Assembly: GCA_009667805.1 (NCBI GenBank)
Contig: CM019065.1
Coordinates: forward strand, 15,140,952 to 15,204,951
Direction: 5' to 3'
DNA length: 64,000 nt
From: Leptobrachium leishanense
Lineage: Eukaryota; Chordata; Amphibia; Anura; Megophryidae
The first letter of the stretch is position 1. The number at the start of each line of letters is the position of its first letter. Shown piece after piece: positions 33,991 through 45,821 of this stretch. The position numbers and the translations under genes were made by a program. The notes under the pieces were generated by a model that was given only the letters and a program-made list of their open reading frames with translations, did no database searches and was not told the origin of the DNA.

Positions 33991-34734
33991 TCCTTTTTGT
34001 CCTTGGTTTCAGTCTTGCAGACCTTAGGCATAGGGGATGGTGGTTCCTTAACTTTGGTTGTCTGAGCCTACTTCAGTCTTACCACTACACTCTGAAAGTG
34101 CCTCAAAAGAATTAAGAAGAGCCACAGACTGTGGGACATGCCCTTCTATCCACAACTCTAAGTCTACCAGATCCTACAGTAGTCCTAACAGATAATTTAC
34201 AAATCTCAGACTTTCAAACAGGCAATTTCCTGCTGCAATAAAGAGACCTGCCTACATATCAGGCACCCTCCAAACCTCCAAAAATTGGATCTAAAAACAA
34301 ATGCATGACAGCTATTACACTGGACCAAGCCTGCCATTATAAAGAATGGATTTAAAACAAGCAAATCTTACCTTTTTGTAGGTTTTCTACCTCCTGTCTA
34401 ACCTCAGACTATCTCTAAGTGCCTCACTTGGAACGATTGCACAGAAGGGTTCACAAGCTCAATTAGACAAGCTAATAATCACCAGTCTTTATATAGCACC
34501 TAAGAACACCTCCCCAGCAAGGCGCGGACAAGCTTAACCTCCTTAGAAAATAGCACCCAATTGATTACCAACTCTGTGCCAATCAGTAAGAAAATTGAGT
34601 CACCAGCCTAACCTAATTTACTCACCAGATCTAACTTAAAACCTTAAGATGAATAGAAAAGATCTGTTTGAAACAAAAATCAAAATCACTCACCAGAATA
34701 TCTCTAAGTGCTTCACTTGGAAGGATATGCTTTC

Positions 34735-34868
34735 CTGCATCACCTGTTACCGCCAGACCACGATAATCTCTCTGATCATCAATCAAACCAATTTCCCATC
34801 AGGAAATATGCTGTCAACACAAAGGACTGTGAACAGACAATCAGACAACCAGACAACAGGCATGTGAC
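34735..34868 (-). other. Continuation of the ERV leader-like sequence
   Basis: GCATCACCTGTTACCGCCAG, GATCATCAATCAAACCAAT and ATCAGGAAATAT words match 30055-30200, on the other side of the CR1 element. Confidence 0.4.
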
Positions 34869-34871
34869 TCA

Positions 34872-35030
34872 TCTATACTATAAAAGAGTAAGCCTTCAAG
34901 TGTCCGTCGCCAAAAGCGGACTGCGCATGCGCGACGGACATTTGAAAGTGGCCGTTAAAACAAACAGGTAGCTGCGCGTGCCGGCCGCCTGCAAAAAAAA
35001 TAAATAAATAAATCGGCACGAGCCGCACGC
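34872..35030 (+). mobile_element. Helitron-like 5' terminus and hairpin
   Basis: TCTATACTATAAAAGAG starts at 34872 after an A, resembling many Helitron 5' ends (TC..., inserted between A and T). A palindrome follows: CTTCAAGTGTCCGTCGC (34894-34910) against GCGACGGACATTTGAAAG (34931-34948). No CTAG-type 3' end with hairpin and no Rep/helicase were found, so the Helitron call rests on one end. If right, the repeat block to about 39470 could be its cargo. Confidence 0.35.
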
Positions 35031-35039
35031 CGTTTGTTT

Positions 35040-37545
35040 AGACGCCGCAAGCCCCGATCCTCCAGCGGTGACCGTCCTCCGGCTGTCGCGGCCTGCTCGG
35101 CGGGCATCCAGGCTCAGGCGAGCCCCCGGCTTGGTTTGGGCCTACAGGCCCAGCCGAGCCGGGGACTTGCCTAAGCCTAGAGGTCGGCCGAGCAGCCAGC
35201 GACAGCCGGAGGACGGTCACCGCTGGAGCTCCGGGCCGAAGTTCCCAAAACATACTCCCCTAAATCGGCCCTGAGCTCCAGCGGTGACCTCCTCCGGCCG
35301 AGCAGGCTGCTAGGCCGGACTCCAGGCTCAGCCGAGCCCCCGGCTTGGCTTGGGCCTACAGCCCAGCCGAGCCGGGGACTCGCCTAAGCCTAGAGGCCGG
35401 CCGAGCAGCCAGCGACAGCCACCGCTGGAGCTCCGGCCGAAGTCCCAAAACATACTCCCCTAAATCGGCCCTGAGCTCCAGCGGTGACCGTCCTCCGGCT
35501 GTCGCTGGCTGCTAGGCCGGACTCCAGGCTCAGGCGAGCCCCCGGCTTGGTTTGGGCCTACAGGCCCAGCCGAGCCGGGGACTCGCCTAAGCCTAGAGGC
35601 GGCCGAGCAGCCAGCGACAGCCAGAGGACGGTCACCGCTGGAGCTCAGGGCCGAAGTTCCCAAAACATACTCCCCTAAAATCGGCCCTGAGCTCCAGCGG
35701 TGACCTCCTCCGGCCGAGCAGGCTGCTAGGCCGGACTCCAGGCTCAGGCGAGCCCCCGGCTTGGTTTGGGCCTACAGGCCCAGCCGAGCCGGGGACTCGC
35801 CTAAGCCTAGAGGCCAGCCGAGCAGCCAGCGACAGCCGGAGGACGGTCACCGCTGGAGCTCCGGGCCGAAGTTCACAAAACATACTCCCCTAAATCGGCC
35901 CTGAGCTCCAGCGGTGACCTCCTCCGGCCGAGCAGGCTGCTAGGCCGGACTCCAGGCTCAGGCGAGCCCCCGGCTTGGCTTGGGCCTACAGGCCTAGCCA
36001 AGCCGGGGACTCGCCTAAGCCTAGAGGCTGGCCGAGCAGCCAGCGACAGCCGGAGGACGGTCACCGCTGGAGCTCAGGACCGAAGTTAGCAAAACATACT
36101 CCCCTAAATCGGCCCTGAGCTCCAGCGGTGACCTCCTCCGGCTGAGCAGGCTGCTAGGCCGGACTCCAGGCTCAGGCGAGCCCCCGGCTTGGCTTGGGCC
36201 TACAGGCCCAGCCGAGCCGGGGACTCACCTAAGCCTGGAGGCTGGCCTAGCAGCCTGCGACAGCCAGAGGACAGCCACCGGTGGAGCTCCGGGCCAATGT
36301 AAGAGGATGTTGCCTACACATACTCACCGACATCGGCCCTTAGCTCCATGTGTATGTATGTGTAGGCAACATCCCCCTACATTGGCCCGGAGCTCCAGCG
36401 GTGGCTGTCGCAGGCAGCTCGGCCGGCCTCCAGGCTTAGGCGAGCCCCCGGCTCGGCTGGGCCTGTAGGCCCAAGCCAAGCCGGGGGCTCGCCTGAGCCT
36501 GGAGGCTGGCCGAGCAGCCTGCGACAGCCGGAGGACGGTCACCGCTGGAGCTCAGGGCCGAAGTTGCCAAAACATACTCCCCTACATTGGCCCTGAGCTC
36601 CAGCGGTGACTTCCTCTGGCTGTCGCTGGCTGCTAGGCCGGCCTCCAGGCTCAGGCGAGCCCCCGGCTTGGCTCGGGCCTACAGGCCCAGCCGAGCCGGG
36701 GACTCGCCTAAGCCTAGAGGCCGGCCGAGCAGCCAGCGACAGCCGGAGGACGGTCACTGCTGGAGCTCAGGGCCGAAGTTGCCAAAACATACTCCCCTAC
36801 ATTGGCCCTGAGCTCCAGCGGTGACTTCCTCCGGCTGTCGCTGGCTGCTAGGCCGGCCTCCAGGCTCAGGCGAGCCCCCGGCTTGGCTCGGGCCTACAGG
36901 CCCAGCCGAGCCGGGGACTCGCCTAAGTCTAGAGGCCGGCCGAGCAGCCAGCGACAGCCGAGGACGGTCACCGCTGGAGCTCAGGGCCAATGTAGGAGGA
37001 TGTTGCCTACACATACTCACCTACATCGGCCCTTAGCTCCTCCAGCGATGGCGGTCCCGCTTCCAGCGTCCTCTCTGTCTCCATTGGTCGTCGGTATGAC
37101 ATCACGAAAGCCTTTGACCCTGGGTCAAAGGCTTTTGTGATGTCATACCGGTGACCAACAGAGAGAGGACACTGGAAGCGGGACTGCCATCGCTGGAGGG
37201 CCGATGTATGTGAGTATGTGCTCTCCACACCCACCCTGCTTGCTCGGCCGGTATCCAAGCTTAGGCGAGCCCCCGGCTTGGCCTGGGCTTAGAGGCCCAG
37301 CCGAGCCGGGGACTCACCTAAGCATGGAGGCTGGCCGAATTGCCTGCTCGGGCGTCCTCCAGGCTCAGGCGAGTCCATGGCTCGGCTGGGCCTCTAGGCC
37401 CAAGCCAAGCCGGGGGCTCGCCTAAGCTTGGATGCCGCCCGAGCTACTTGCTTGGCCGGCATCCAGGCTAAGGCGAGCCCCCGGCTTGGCCTGGGCCTAG
37501 AGGCCCAGCCGAGCCGGGGGCTCGCCTGAGCCTGGATGCCGGCCA
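35040..37545. repeat. Array of palindromic GC-rich units (about 213 bp, later about 105 bp)
   Basis: Twelve palindrome centres of the form GGGCCTACAGGCCC or variants lie near 35145, 35357, 35560, 35775, 35990, 36201, 36466, 36681, 36896, 37290, 37392 and 37500. Each centre is flanked by CCCCCGGCTTGG / CCAGCCGAGCCGGGG, CTCAGGCGAG / CTCGCCTAAG, and outside by CAGCGGTGACCGTCCTCCGGC / the same inverted, so each 213-bp unit is nearly self-complementary. A further palindrome CCTTTGACCC / GGGTCAAAGG is centred near 37120. Open frames are by-products of high GC. Confidence 0.88.
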
Positions 37546-37639
37546 TACACACACACACTGTAAAAAACATATATGTGTGTATATATATCCACATGGGGTT
37601 ACAGTGTGTGTGTGTATAATATATACAGCCCACGGGGTG

Positions 37640-37800
37640 CTGTGGCGGTTGGATGCACGCGCAGCTGGGTGCGCGCGCGCCACCCGCCGCAGCACGCCCA
37701 AAGCGTCCTACGGAGGTTTGCTGCGCGCGAATCCAACCTCCGTTAGACACTTTGGGCGTGCTGCGGCAGGTGGCGCGCGCATCCAACCGCAACAGCCTGT
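37640..37800. repeat. Separate GC-rich inverted repeat
   Basis: GCGGTTGGATGCACGCGC near 37645 pairs with GCGCGCATCCAACCGC near 37774, and CCGCAGCACGCCCAAAGCGT near 37687 pairs with ACTTTGGGCGTGCTGCGG near 37748. It follows a TG/CA-rich simple stretch (37545-37630) and precedes the short tandem arrays. Confidence 0.75.
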
Positions 37801-37814
37801 TACGGAGGTTGCCA

Positions 37815-38330
37815 CGCGCCTGAGCCCAGCGCCTGAGCCCAGCGCCTGAGCCCAGCACCTGAGCGCAGAGCCCAGCGCCTGAGCCCAGCGCCTGAGCCCA
37901 GAGCCCAGCGCCTGAGCCCAGTGCCTGAGCGCAGAGCCCAGCGCCTGAGCGCAGAGCCCAGCGCCTGAGCTGAGCGCAGAGCCCAGCGCCTGAGCCCAGC
38001 ACCTGAGCGCAGAGCTCAGCGCCTGAGCCCAGCGCCTGAGCGCAGAGCCCAGCGCCTGAGCCCAGCGCCTGAGCGCAGAGCCCAGAGCCTGAGCGCAGAG
38101 CCCAGCGCCTGAGCGCAGAGCCTGAGCGCAGAGCCCAGCGCCTGAGCGCAGAGCCCAGCGCCTGAGCGCAGAGCCCAGCGCAGAGCCCAGCACCTGAGCG
38201 CAGAGCCCAGCGCCTGAGCGCAGAGCCTAGCGCCTGAGCGCAGAGCCCAGCGCCTGAGCGCAGAGCCCAGCACCTGAGCGCAGAGCAGAGCGCCTGAGCC
38301 CAGTACCTGAACACAGTCCAGCGCCGAGTG
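37815..38330 (-). repeat. Minisatellite, 13/20-bp units
   Basis: Runs of GCGCCTGAGCCCA and CCTGAGCGCAGAGCCCAGCG in mixed order, more than twenty copies. The opposite strand gives long alanine/leucine/cysteine frames that are artefacts. Confidence 0.9.
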
Positions 38331-38339
38331 CAGAGCACA

Positions 38340-39470
38340 GAGCAGAGCGCCAAGCAGAGCACAATAGATGGCGCAGAGCACAACCCATTAAAGGCACAGA
38401 GCCGAGCACAATAAACGCCACAGAGCCGAGCACAATATATGCCACAGAGCCGAGCACAATAAACGCCACAGAGCCGAGCACAATAAACGCCACAGAGCCG
38501 AGCACAATAAACGCCACAGAGCCGAGCACAATAAATGCCACAGAGCCGAGCACAATAAACGCCACAGAGCCGAGCACAGCACAATAAACGGCACAAAGCA
38601 CAGCACAATAAACGGCGCCGAGCACAGAACCAAGCACAACACAATAAACGGCGCAGAGCACAATAAAAAGCAGAGCACAATATACGGCACGGAGCAGAGC
38701 ACAGAGCCGATGTGCAGAGCCCAGCACAGAGCCGAGCAAAACAGAATAAATGCCACAGAGCCGAGCACAATAAACTCCACAGAGCCGAGCACAATAAACG
38801 CCACAGAGCCGAGCACAATAAACGCCACAGAGCCCAGCACAATAAACTCCACAGAGCCGAGCACAATAAACGCCACAGAGCGAAGCACAATAAACTCCAC
38901 AGAGCCGAGCACAGTACAATAGACGGCACAGAGCCGAGCACAACATAATAAACGCCACAGAGCCGAGCACAATAAACGCCACAGAGCCGAGCACAATAAA
39001 CGCCACAGAGCACAGCACAATAAACGCCACAGAGCCAAGCACAGCACAATAGACGCCACAGAGCCAAGCACAATAAACGGCACAGCGCCGAGCACAGCAC
39101 AATATACGGCACAGAGTACAGCACAATAAACGGCACAGCCAATCACAGCACAATAAACGGCGCCAAGCACAGAACCAAGCACAACACAATAAACGGCGCA
39201 GAGCACAATAAAAGCAGAGCACAATATACGGCACGGAGCAGAGCACAGAGCCGATGTGCAGGGCCCAGCACAGAGCCGAGCAAAACAGAATAAACGCCAC
39301 AGAGCCGAGCACAATAAACTCCACAGAGCCGAGAACAATAAACTCCACAGAGCCGAGCACAGTACAATAGACGGCACAGAGCCGAGCACAACAGAATAAA
39401 CGGCACAGAGCCGAGCACAGAGCCAAACACGGCACAATAAATGGCACCGAACCAAGCACAACGCACCACA
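38340..39470 (-). repeat. Minisatellite, 24-bp unit
   Basis: About 40 copies of CCACAGAGCCGAGCACAATAAACG-like 24-mers (written here only in part: ACAGAGCCGAGCACAATAAA), with variant blocks (CACAATATACGGCACGGAGC) repeated at higher order near 38640-38730 and 39180-39270. Because 24 is divisible by three, all frames on the minus strand stay open, giving apparent proteins of 582, 414 and 357 residues that are not genes. It ends next to ERV leader sequence at 39475. Confidence 0.9.
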
Positions 39471-39474
39471 CTTA

Positions 39475-39734
39475 TCAATAGACTGCCCTCTGGGCAGGCT
39501 TTACACCTAGTGGGTCAATAAACAGGCATCGGAGCAAAGTTAAATACAGCCCACTTTTGGTGTCCGCTAAGTGCCACACTTGGATTTCCAGGACGGGGAC
39601 CGCAGACCAGAACACGTCACAAGTAGATAACAAAGGTATCTTACCTGTGAGGTACGAAGGTGAACAGGCTCCGCTCTGGTCTCTGTTTGTCAGGAAGTCT
39701 TTGTTGTTGGCACCTGGCAGAGCAAAACTCAGAT
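39475..39734 (-). other. ERV leader with splice donor
   Basis: Immediately downstream (minus strand) of the primer-binding site. A strong donor CTCACAGGTAAGAT lies at about 39650-39637, about 85 bp 3' of the primer site. Retroviral leaders carry the donor for the env mRNA here. The leader then runs into the 24-bp array. Confidence 0.5.
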
Positions 39735-39752
39735 GTCCCATGTTGGGCGCCA
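39735..39752 (-). promoter_or_regulatory. Primer-binding site, tRNA-Lys type
   Basis: Minus strand TGGCGCCCAACATGGGAC begins two bases after the LTR. The first eleven bases match the complement of tRNA-Lys1,2 (TGGCGCCCAAC..). This fixes the provirus orientation as minus. Confidence 0.75.
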
Positions 39753-39754
39753 AT

Positions 39755-40828
39755 TGATGTGTGTGCGCTGCTGTCTACCCACTGCATTTATCTTCAATGA
39801 GTGTTTCGGCCTTTTCGCTCTAGTGGGTTGCCACAGACGGCTGCACCATCTGCCGTGTAGGGGGACCTTGGGATTCTTCCTCTTTATTGTCACTTTGTTA
39901 TGCATATCTACTTATGTTTCTTTGTATATTGCCTGACTGATGGATCTAATGTATGAGCCAAAGGAACATGAGACCTGAGTACATAGTACACATACACATA
40001 CACAATACAATTGAAATACACAATGATTAAAAAATCCCAAGCCTGGGCCACTAGTAGTGAAGCAAATACCTTGCTCTCAGTGCATCATATACGTCTCATA
40101 CGTAACATACGAGAAGAGTGGCACCAGGTGAGAGAGTGTACTTGTCTGGAATAAACACAATAAATGTCTGACTCTCGTATTCCAAATAAACTCCGTAGGG
40201 GCAGTGCACATTGATGTGGAAGACTTAAACAGTCTCTCAGATGCCTGCTTCTGTGCAAATGGTTTGGAGAACTTAATCAATTCAAGTGCGCACTGAAAGA
40301 AATGACACAGACTCGCTGGAGAGTCGTCTATGTAGTCTTTCTCGGACAAGCCGAGCAAGTTCTCTGTTTAATTGAAAAATGATACATGCTTATATGCCGC
40401 TTTAGTGCGTAAGCGGAAACAGGGTGTAAACTTAGTATTTTAATTATCATCAGCAGTAAAATTGCAAACTCATACTGATTAAATCACAAAACGAAAGAAC
40501 CAAAGATCAGCTTATTCCAAATGTCAACTTATTTCGAGTCGTCGTCAAATGTCAGCCTTTTGATCATCAAGGGTGTAGCCATGTTCTCGGATATGGCATG
40601 TTCAGGATGTCCCGCACCCTTCTCCTTGTAAAAAAAAAAGGGAACCGCATGACTGGTGGTTTAGCCATCTGCTGGAACAGCGAGTTAAGCAAAATACAAT
40701 TTGATTCTCCCTGAATTAATTTCCTTTCTCAAAGCTGTCTTAAAGCCGTACTAACATACCTAAATAAATAGCATTTTTCTAAGCTTTTCATTACTATTAA
40801 AGCAGATACATATTTCTTGTCCATAACA
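39755..40828 (-). mobile_element. Retroviral 5' LTR
   Basis: 1074 bp, minus strand TGTTATGGAC...CACATCA (TG..CA). TATA-like CATATAAGC near 40388-40396, AATAAAG near 39880-39886, primer site adjacent. Collinear with 9232-10224 and more distantly with 46255-46356 plus 47637-47998. U3 of about 430 bp, R plus U5 about 640 bp. The bases beyond 40828 (ACAT) do not match those left of 9232 (GCAC), so the host duplication is not confirmed. Confidence 0.75.
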
Positions 40829-41026
40829 ACATCTCTATCAGAAATATTGAAGTTACAATTTGCATGTGCCGATTGCTGAGATTGAAGCAATAGGGCACCT
40901 GCAGTAACTGAAAACAATTGTGGTTTCCGATAATATTTGAACCTATTCACCCTCATTCAATTTAAATGGGCGGCTATATAGAAAATTGCAATGCCTTTAG
41001 CATACATTTAGTGCTTTTTAGCATAT

Positions 41027-41108
41027 ATTTGGGATTTTTTAATCATTGTGTTGTTTCAATTGTATTGTCTTGTACTTTTGGCTCGTACATTAGATCTATT
41101 AGTTTTGT
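41027..41108 (+). repeat. Inverted fragment of the same LTR
   Basis: Reverse complement of 39941-40040 with an internal deletion of about 37 bp (TTTTTTAATCATTGTGT, CAATTGTATTG and GGCTC(A/G)TACATTAGAT match). Probably part of a second, plus-oriented related LTR. Confidence 0.6.
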
Positions 41109-41109
41109 G

Positions 41110-42160
41110 TGTGTTTTTACTATCCTTCTATTTGAATAAACTTTTTTTATTTTCATTAATTGACTTTCCCTCATTTCTGTGTTGGGTCAGTGGGATCCGT
41201 GTGTTTCGCAATAAAACTATTCATTTAAGGGCATGGCCGGCTGCGAATGAGAGAGGACGTGTGTCTCAGGAGCTCCAACCCGTCTCTCTCTGTCTGGGTT
41301 ACCTAGATGTCTTTGCAAAGTATATAACCTGAATTGGTGCAAATATTGCTTTCTGGGATCCTGGAGTACCTCGTATATATGGAAGAAATAATGGACAATT
41401 ATAGTGCAATACAGCAAATATTATTTTAGAACTATTAAATGGTGCTAAGATTATCCCACTCACAAGTGTAGAGCCTAGACACTGGCTCTGAGTGGGTCCG
41501 GGCCTGCGGGTATATTGTCTTCAAATACTTCTCAGGTGACCCCCACCTTATGGAGAATGCATTATCCGGGATCATGTAATAAAGGAAGACAAAAAAACTC
41601 CTTGTGCTGGTCTGCAAAGGTTCTCAATATAGTATTCCAGAGATTTTGTACTCACATTTCGTTAGCATGATCCATGTAGCATAGATATATATATATATCT
41701 ATAAGAGCTGGCTGGTTAAACATTGTTTGCTGGGAAATGCATGTTATATTAAGCAGAAATGTTTATCAACCATTTGTGTATTAGTTACTAACTGATAAGG
41801 TAAATGATATTAATCATATATGCAGTTACTAACCGGAGATACATATATTGTGAAGCTAGTTTTTATATGCTGACGGATTGTGGTTTATAAATTTTTGTTC
41901 ATGATATGAGATTTGAAACTTTTTTGTATACGTAATAAATATATATATATTTTTATCCGATTATTGATTATTGTATTTTTTAAAGCAAAACACAGACAAT
42001 TAAAAGAATTCAGGATCATTTCTAAGAGATATAGACGATTGATATTTGTGTCGTATAAGTTTCTTATGAAATAATAATCCCTGATATATTGGAGGCAACT
42101 GCCGAGGTAGGTCCAGTAAATCCAATATAGACATATTGGAGGCTTGGCTGGTGGGTCCAA
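41110..42160. other. AT-rich stretch without a gene
   Basis: Contains a fragment near 41225-41275 (GGGCATGGCCGGCTGCG, AGGAGCTCC) like the 5' end of the retroposon at 16207. The rest shows short AT-runs ((TA)n near 41685 and 41940) and no recognisable structure. Confidence 0.4.
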
Positions 42161-42199
42161 TATATATAAACGTGTTGTATTCACGTGCAGAGATTATAT

Positions 42200-42850
42200 C
42201 CCTGACAGAGCCTTGGGGTACACCGCAAGTGACTGGGAGGGGGGAGGAAGGAGCTGCCAGAAATAGGAACATATTGCGAATGGTCCGATATATATGATTG
42301 AAATAGGTTAGCGTGCGATCACTAATACCAGAGTTTTTAAGTTTTTGTAATAAGATGCCATGGTCTACCGTGTCAAAGGCCTTGGCAAAATCAAGGAAGA
42401 TGGCTCCAGTTAGGTTTCCTTGTCCCATCCCAGCTTGGATATAATTGCAGACTTTTAAAAGGCGGTTGTAGTTGAGTGATTTGGACGAAAGCCGGATTGA
42501 TCTGGGGTTAAGTAGTTCCAATACTGATAATAATCACGTAATTGTGTGTATTCTTCCAAAATTTTTGACATTACAGGGAGCAATGATATCGGACGATAGT
42601 TGCATACCAAAGTACTGTCACCACTTTTATGGATAGGAACCACTCTCGCAGTCTTCCAGAGTTTGGGTATGTATCCAGTCACCAGTGATTCATTGATGAG
42701 GGTTGTGACAGGATTTGCAATTGGCGGTGCACTGATTTGATCAGGTCCAGACTGGTATTTCATTTTTTGGTTACGGAGAAGTTTAGTAACGACACTGAAA
42801 AGCACTGGTCTAAAACTGAATTCCTGTATGATACAGGGTCGTTGCACAGC
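42200..42850 (-). pseudogene. L2-type LINE reverse transcriptase (N-terminal half)
   Basis: Two frames: TTLINESLVTGYIPKLWKTA, CNYRPISLLPVMSKILEE (42455-42847) and QSGFRPNHSTTT, GAIFLDFAKAFDTVDHGIL, TCGVPQGS (42210-42521). These are RT blocks 0-4 with the first catalytic Asp (LDFAKAFD). The FxDD block and thumb are lost at the truncation near 42200. A frameshift lies near 42500. Confidence 0.8.
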
Positions 42851-43479
42851 TGGAGGGGCCTGACCTGCATGCGGCCTTTTTGATTGCGTGTCATTTCCTA
42901 GTTTAGCAATCAGGGTGGTGGTGCGTCCAACAAAATAATTATTAAAGTTATTTGCTACATCTAGGGGGTGTTGCAGGGTTTGGTTGTTTATTTTGACAGC
43001 AGCTGGCTGGGAGTGGACGGGGTGCTTGTATGTTACTTATGATTTTCCAAAAGTTTCTAGGGTTTGATATGTTATTGTTTAGATTTTCATTGAAGTATTG
43101 GGCTTTAGCCATTTTTGTTTGTTTTGTGCATGCATTCCAGCATTGTCGGTATTCACAGTGATCATTCTTGGAACCAATACTCTTGAAATTTGACTACAGT
43201 GAATCTCTAAGAGGGTACATTTGAGTAAAATCTGCTGTAACCCAGGGGAGATGGGCCCCTTTTACTCGCACTTTACGCAGCGGGGCATGGGAATTACAGA
43301 CTTGCAGGAGCTCAGACTGAAAGTATTCAATTGCACAGTCCAGGTCTGGGATTAGGTTTAGTCTGTACCATGGGAGCTGTTTGAGATCACTTAGGAAGGA
43401 TTCAAGAATAAATTTCTTGAAAGACCTGGTGATTATTACATGTGGGGGAAATTTTGTGGCTTTTATTTTGCGCAGTACT

Positions 43480-44013
43480 CTAGACAGTGGTCACTGAAAC
43501 TATTAGCGAAAATGCCTGCCTCCTGTATTCTATCAGGACATTAGGAGAGAATCCAGTCCAGCAAGGTATGGTTAGGGCTTTTCTTATTAATGAGAGTGGG
43601 GGAGGAGATTCGTTGAGTTAACTGCAAAGTCTTAAACAGTGAGCAAAGTTTATTGTTTTTGGGATTTAGCCAATCTGTATTAAAATCGCAGAGGACCAGC
43701 AGTTCACTTTTTTGTTTTCTTCAATTTTGTATTAAGGATTTGAGTTATGTCGGAGAGGGAGTGTACTGGAGAGCTAGGTGGGCGATAGAATCAAGCAACA
43801 ATGATTGATTTACTGAATGGGATCTCAATTATACCAGAGAAGAAATCAAAGGTGGCAGGGGAGCTAGAATTCTGTAAGGGGGTGAACTTTATGGACTCAT
43901 CGACATAAATAACAATTCCCCCTCCTCTCTTTGCTCTCTCCTTTCTATAACATGAATACCCCTTGTATTGATATGGCAGAGTCTGGTACTTTTGAGGTTA
44001 ACCATGATTCTGT
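43480..44013 (-). pseudogene. L2-type LINE APE endonuclease (main part)
   Basis: Minus strand: NPKIIVLTESWLT spans the MITE target, then CYRKERAKRGGG near 43925, then EFYRPPSS-like near 43780. Several stops. The upstream piece at 45714-45830 reads NIRSLLPKLDELQAL, the usual start of the domain. Confidence 0.68.
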
Positions 44014-44021
44014 GAGCACAA

Positions 44022-45705
44022 TAGACATGTGCATTCGTTTTAGTACTAAAACGATTTAGTCCGAAATTTGGGATAATTTCATTTTCGTATGACTCAAGAG
44101 ATACAAAACTGCTCAGTACAAAAAACGAAAGAAATTAAAATAAAATGCACTACATTTTAGTTTCAGTCCTTTTTGTGATATTACATTAATGAGTGAAGGA
44201 GGCCAGCAATGAAGAGCGCAACATCGCAAAGCTACAGAAACGGTTTGTATGCGTAATCCTTCCCGAGCCCTACCTAAAAATCTGACAGTGATAGAGCTCC
44301 AGAATACTCGCTCGCAGCACAGACAGCCAGCACAGGAGAGGAAACCTTTACTTAACCCTTGCATGTCTATGAGGCAGACAAGATGATAAAAGCAGCTGGA
44401 GAAGGAAAACATTCAAATAAATCACACTGAAAGCTAATGACAGAGGAGGGCTGGATAGTAAAAACCCCTTTATAACAAGCAGCGCTGGGAAAAGAGAGGG
44501 ACTTTATAAAACGTTTGCTAGCTCCCCTCCCGCTCTGCATAATAGGGGCTTAGGTCTGATACATTTTATATTATCCAGGAGCACTATCCCCCTTTCCTCA
44601 TCTTTAATACACGTTTTATATAAAGTCCCTCTCCTCTCCCAGTGCTGCTTGTTATAAAGTTTATTTTTTTACATCTGATACATTTAGTATCCAGCTCTCA
44701 CAGTTACTCTGTCATTATGAGCCTTCAGTGTGATTTATTTGAATGTTTTCCCTGGATTTAAAGTGCTTTATTTTATTATAAAAATAAATTTGCACCAGTC
44801 ATCTCTTCTCTGAGCTTTCAGACCGATTTTTTTTGTTAATATTTTCCCTCTCCCCTGCTTTTATATTCCTGTCTGTCTCCCCCACAGAGATACAAAGTTT
44901 AAGTAAAAGTTCCCTCTCCTGTGCTGGATAAGCATTGCATTCTGAAGTTCTGCACCCTCCACATGCCAATGCAGTAGGATGTACTATACAGAGAGAGGCA
45001 TTAATTAATGCAGGAGGATGTTCTATACATTATACAGAGAGGGGTATTAATGCAGGAGGATGTTCTATACATTATACAGAGAAAGGTATAAATTGAGGAG
45101 GATGTTCTAAACAGAAAGGGACATTAATTCAGGTGGATGTTGTATACATTATACAAAGAGGGGTATTAATTAATGCAGGAGGATGTTATCTACATTATAC
45201 AGGGAGGGGTACTAATTGATGCAGGAGGATGTTCTATACATTATACAGAGATGAGCCTTTTTTAGCCCTTTAAATCCAGTGGCTGTGAGCGCTGAGATTG
45301 GCTGCTTGTTATATTATCTCTCAGTACAATGTATCAGGCTCAGCTGTTACAGTAACTGACTATAACAGCGCTCAGAGTTTCAGTAAAACAAGGAAATAAT
45401 ATTGTTCTAACATCATATATAAAACTATATTTACTAGTTTGACTGAAACTCTGAGCACTGTGATGAGCTGCAGTCAGTTACTGTAACAGCTTTGCCTGAC
45501 ACATTGTGCTGACAGCTGTAACAAGCAGCAATCTCAGCCCTCTGAGGAGCCACTACAATAGTAATTGTATCCACTGGTTTTCGGATGAATGAAATTAGTT
45601 TTCATACTAAAGAACTGAAAACAAATTTCTTTAGCAACTAAATAAATTTCATTTTAGGACTAATCCATTAGTTCAAAATGAAATTTTGTGCTGTGCAAAT
45701 GTCTA
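44022..45705 (-). mobile_element. hAT-type MITE, TAGACATGTGCA family, copy 2 (no passenger)
   Basis: 1684 bp with exact 8-bp flanks GAGCACAA (44014-44021 and 45706-45713). Reverse orientation relative to copy 1; has the same internal inverted repeat (45275-45390 against 45420-45545) and minisatellite (44980-45255). Near 44728-44752 it reads CAGTGTGATTTATTTGAAT, the uninterrupted target of the retroposon at 16207. Confidence 0.92.
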
Positions 45706-45821
45706 GAGCACAATGATTTTGGGTTTGTAATAGCATCACAAAGCTTGCAGCTCATCCAGTTTAGGGAGTAAGCTGCGGATGTTACAGTGCACAAATGAGA
45801 GGCCTTTTTTAGTGGGAGACT

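Larger units (their letters stand above)
30213..34730 (-). mobile_element. CR1-type LINE, nearly full length but decayed
   Basis: Minus strand from 5' to 3': ORF1 with an SGNH-esterase-like part (33520-33990), ORF2 endonuclease (32620-33439), reverse transcriptase (31137-32200), and C-terminal region (30213-30574) beyond a hAT insertion. About 700 bp upstream of ORF1 contain a duplicated TATCTCTAAGTGC(C/T)TCACTTGGAA word (34400 and 34695), perhaps 5' UTR repeats. Its insertion splits the ERV leader. Confidence 0.75.

Noticed and set aside
35038..37258. Many 60-110 codon frames in the GC-rich block
   Set aside because: Open on both strands because palindromic GC-rich repeats lack stop codons. 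No domain.
37394..39471. Minus-strand open frames of 582, 414, 357 and 161 codons
   Set aside because: They arise from 24-bp and 20-bp tandem repeats with few stop-forming words. Three frames of one strand are open at once and residues are low-complexity (Cys/Ala/Leu).
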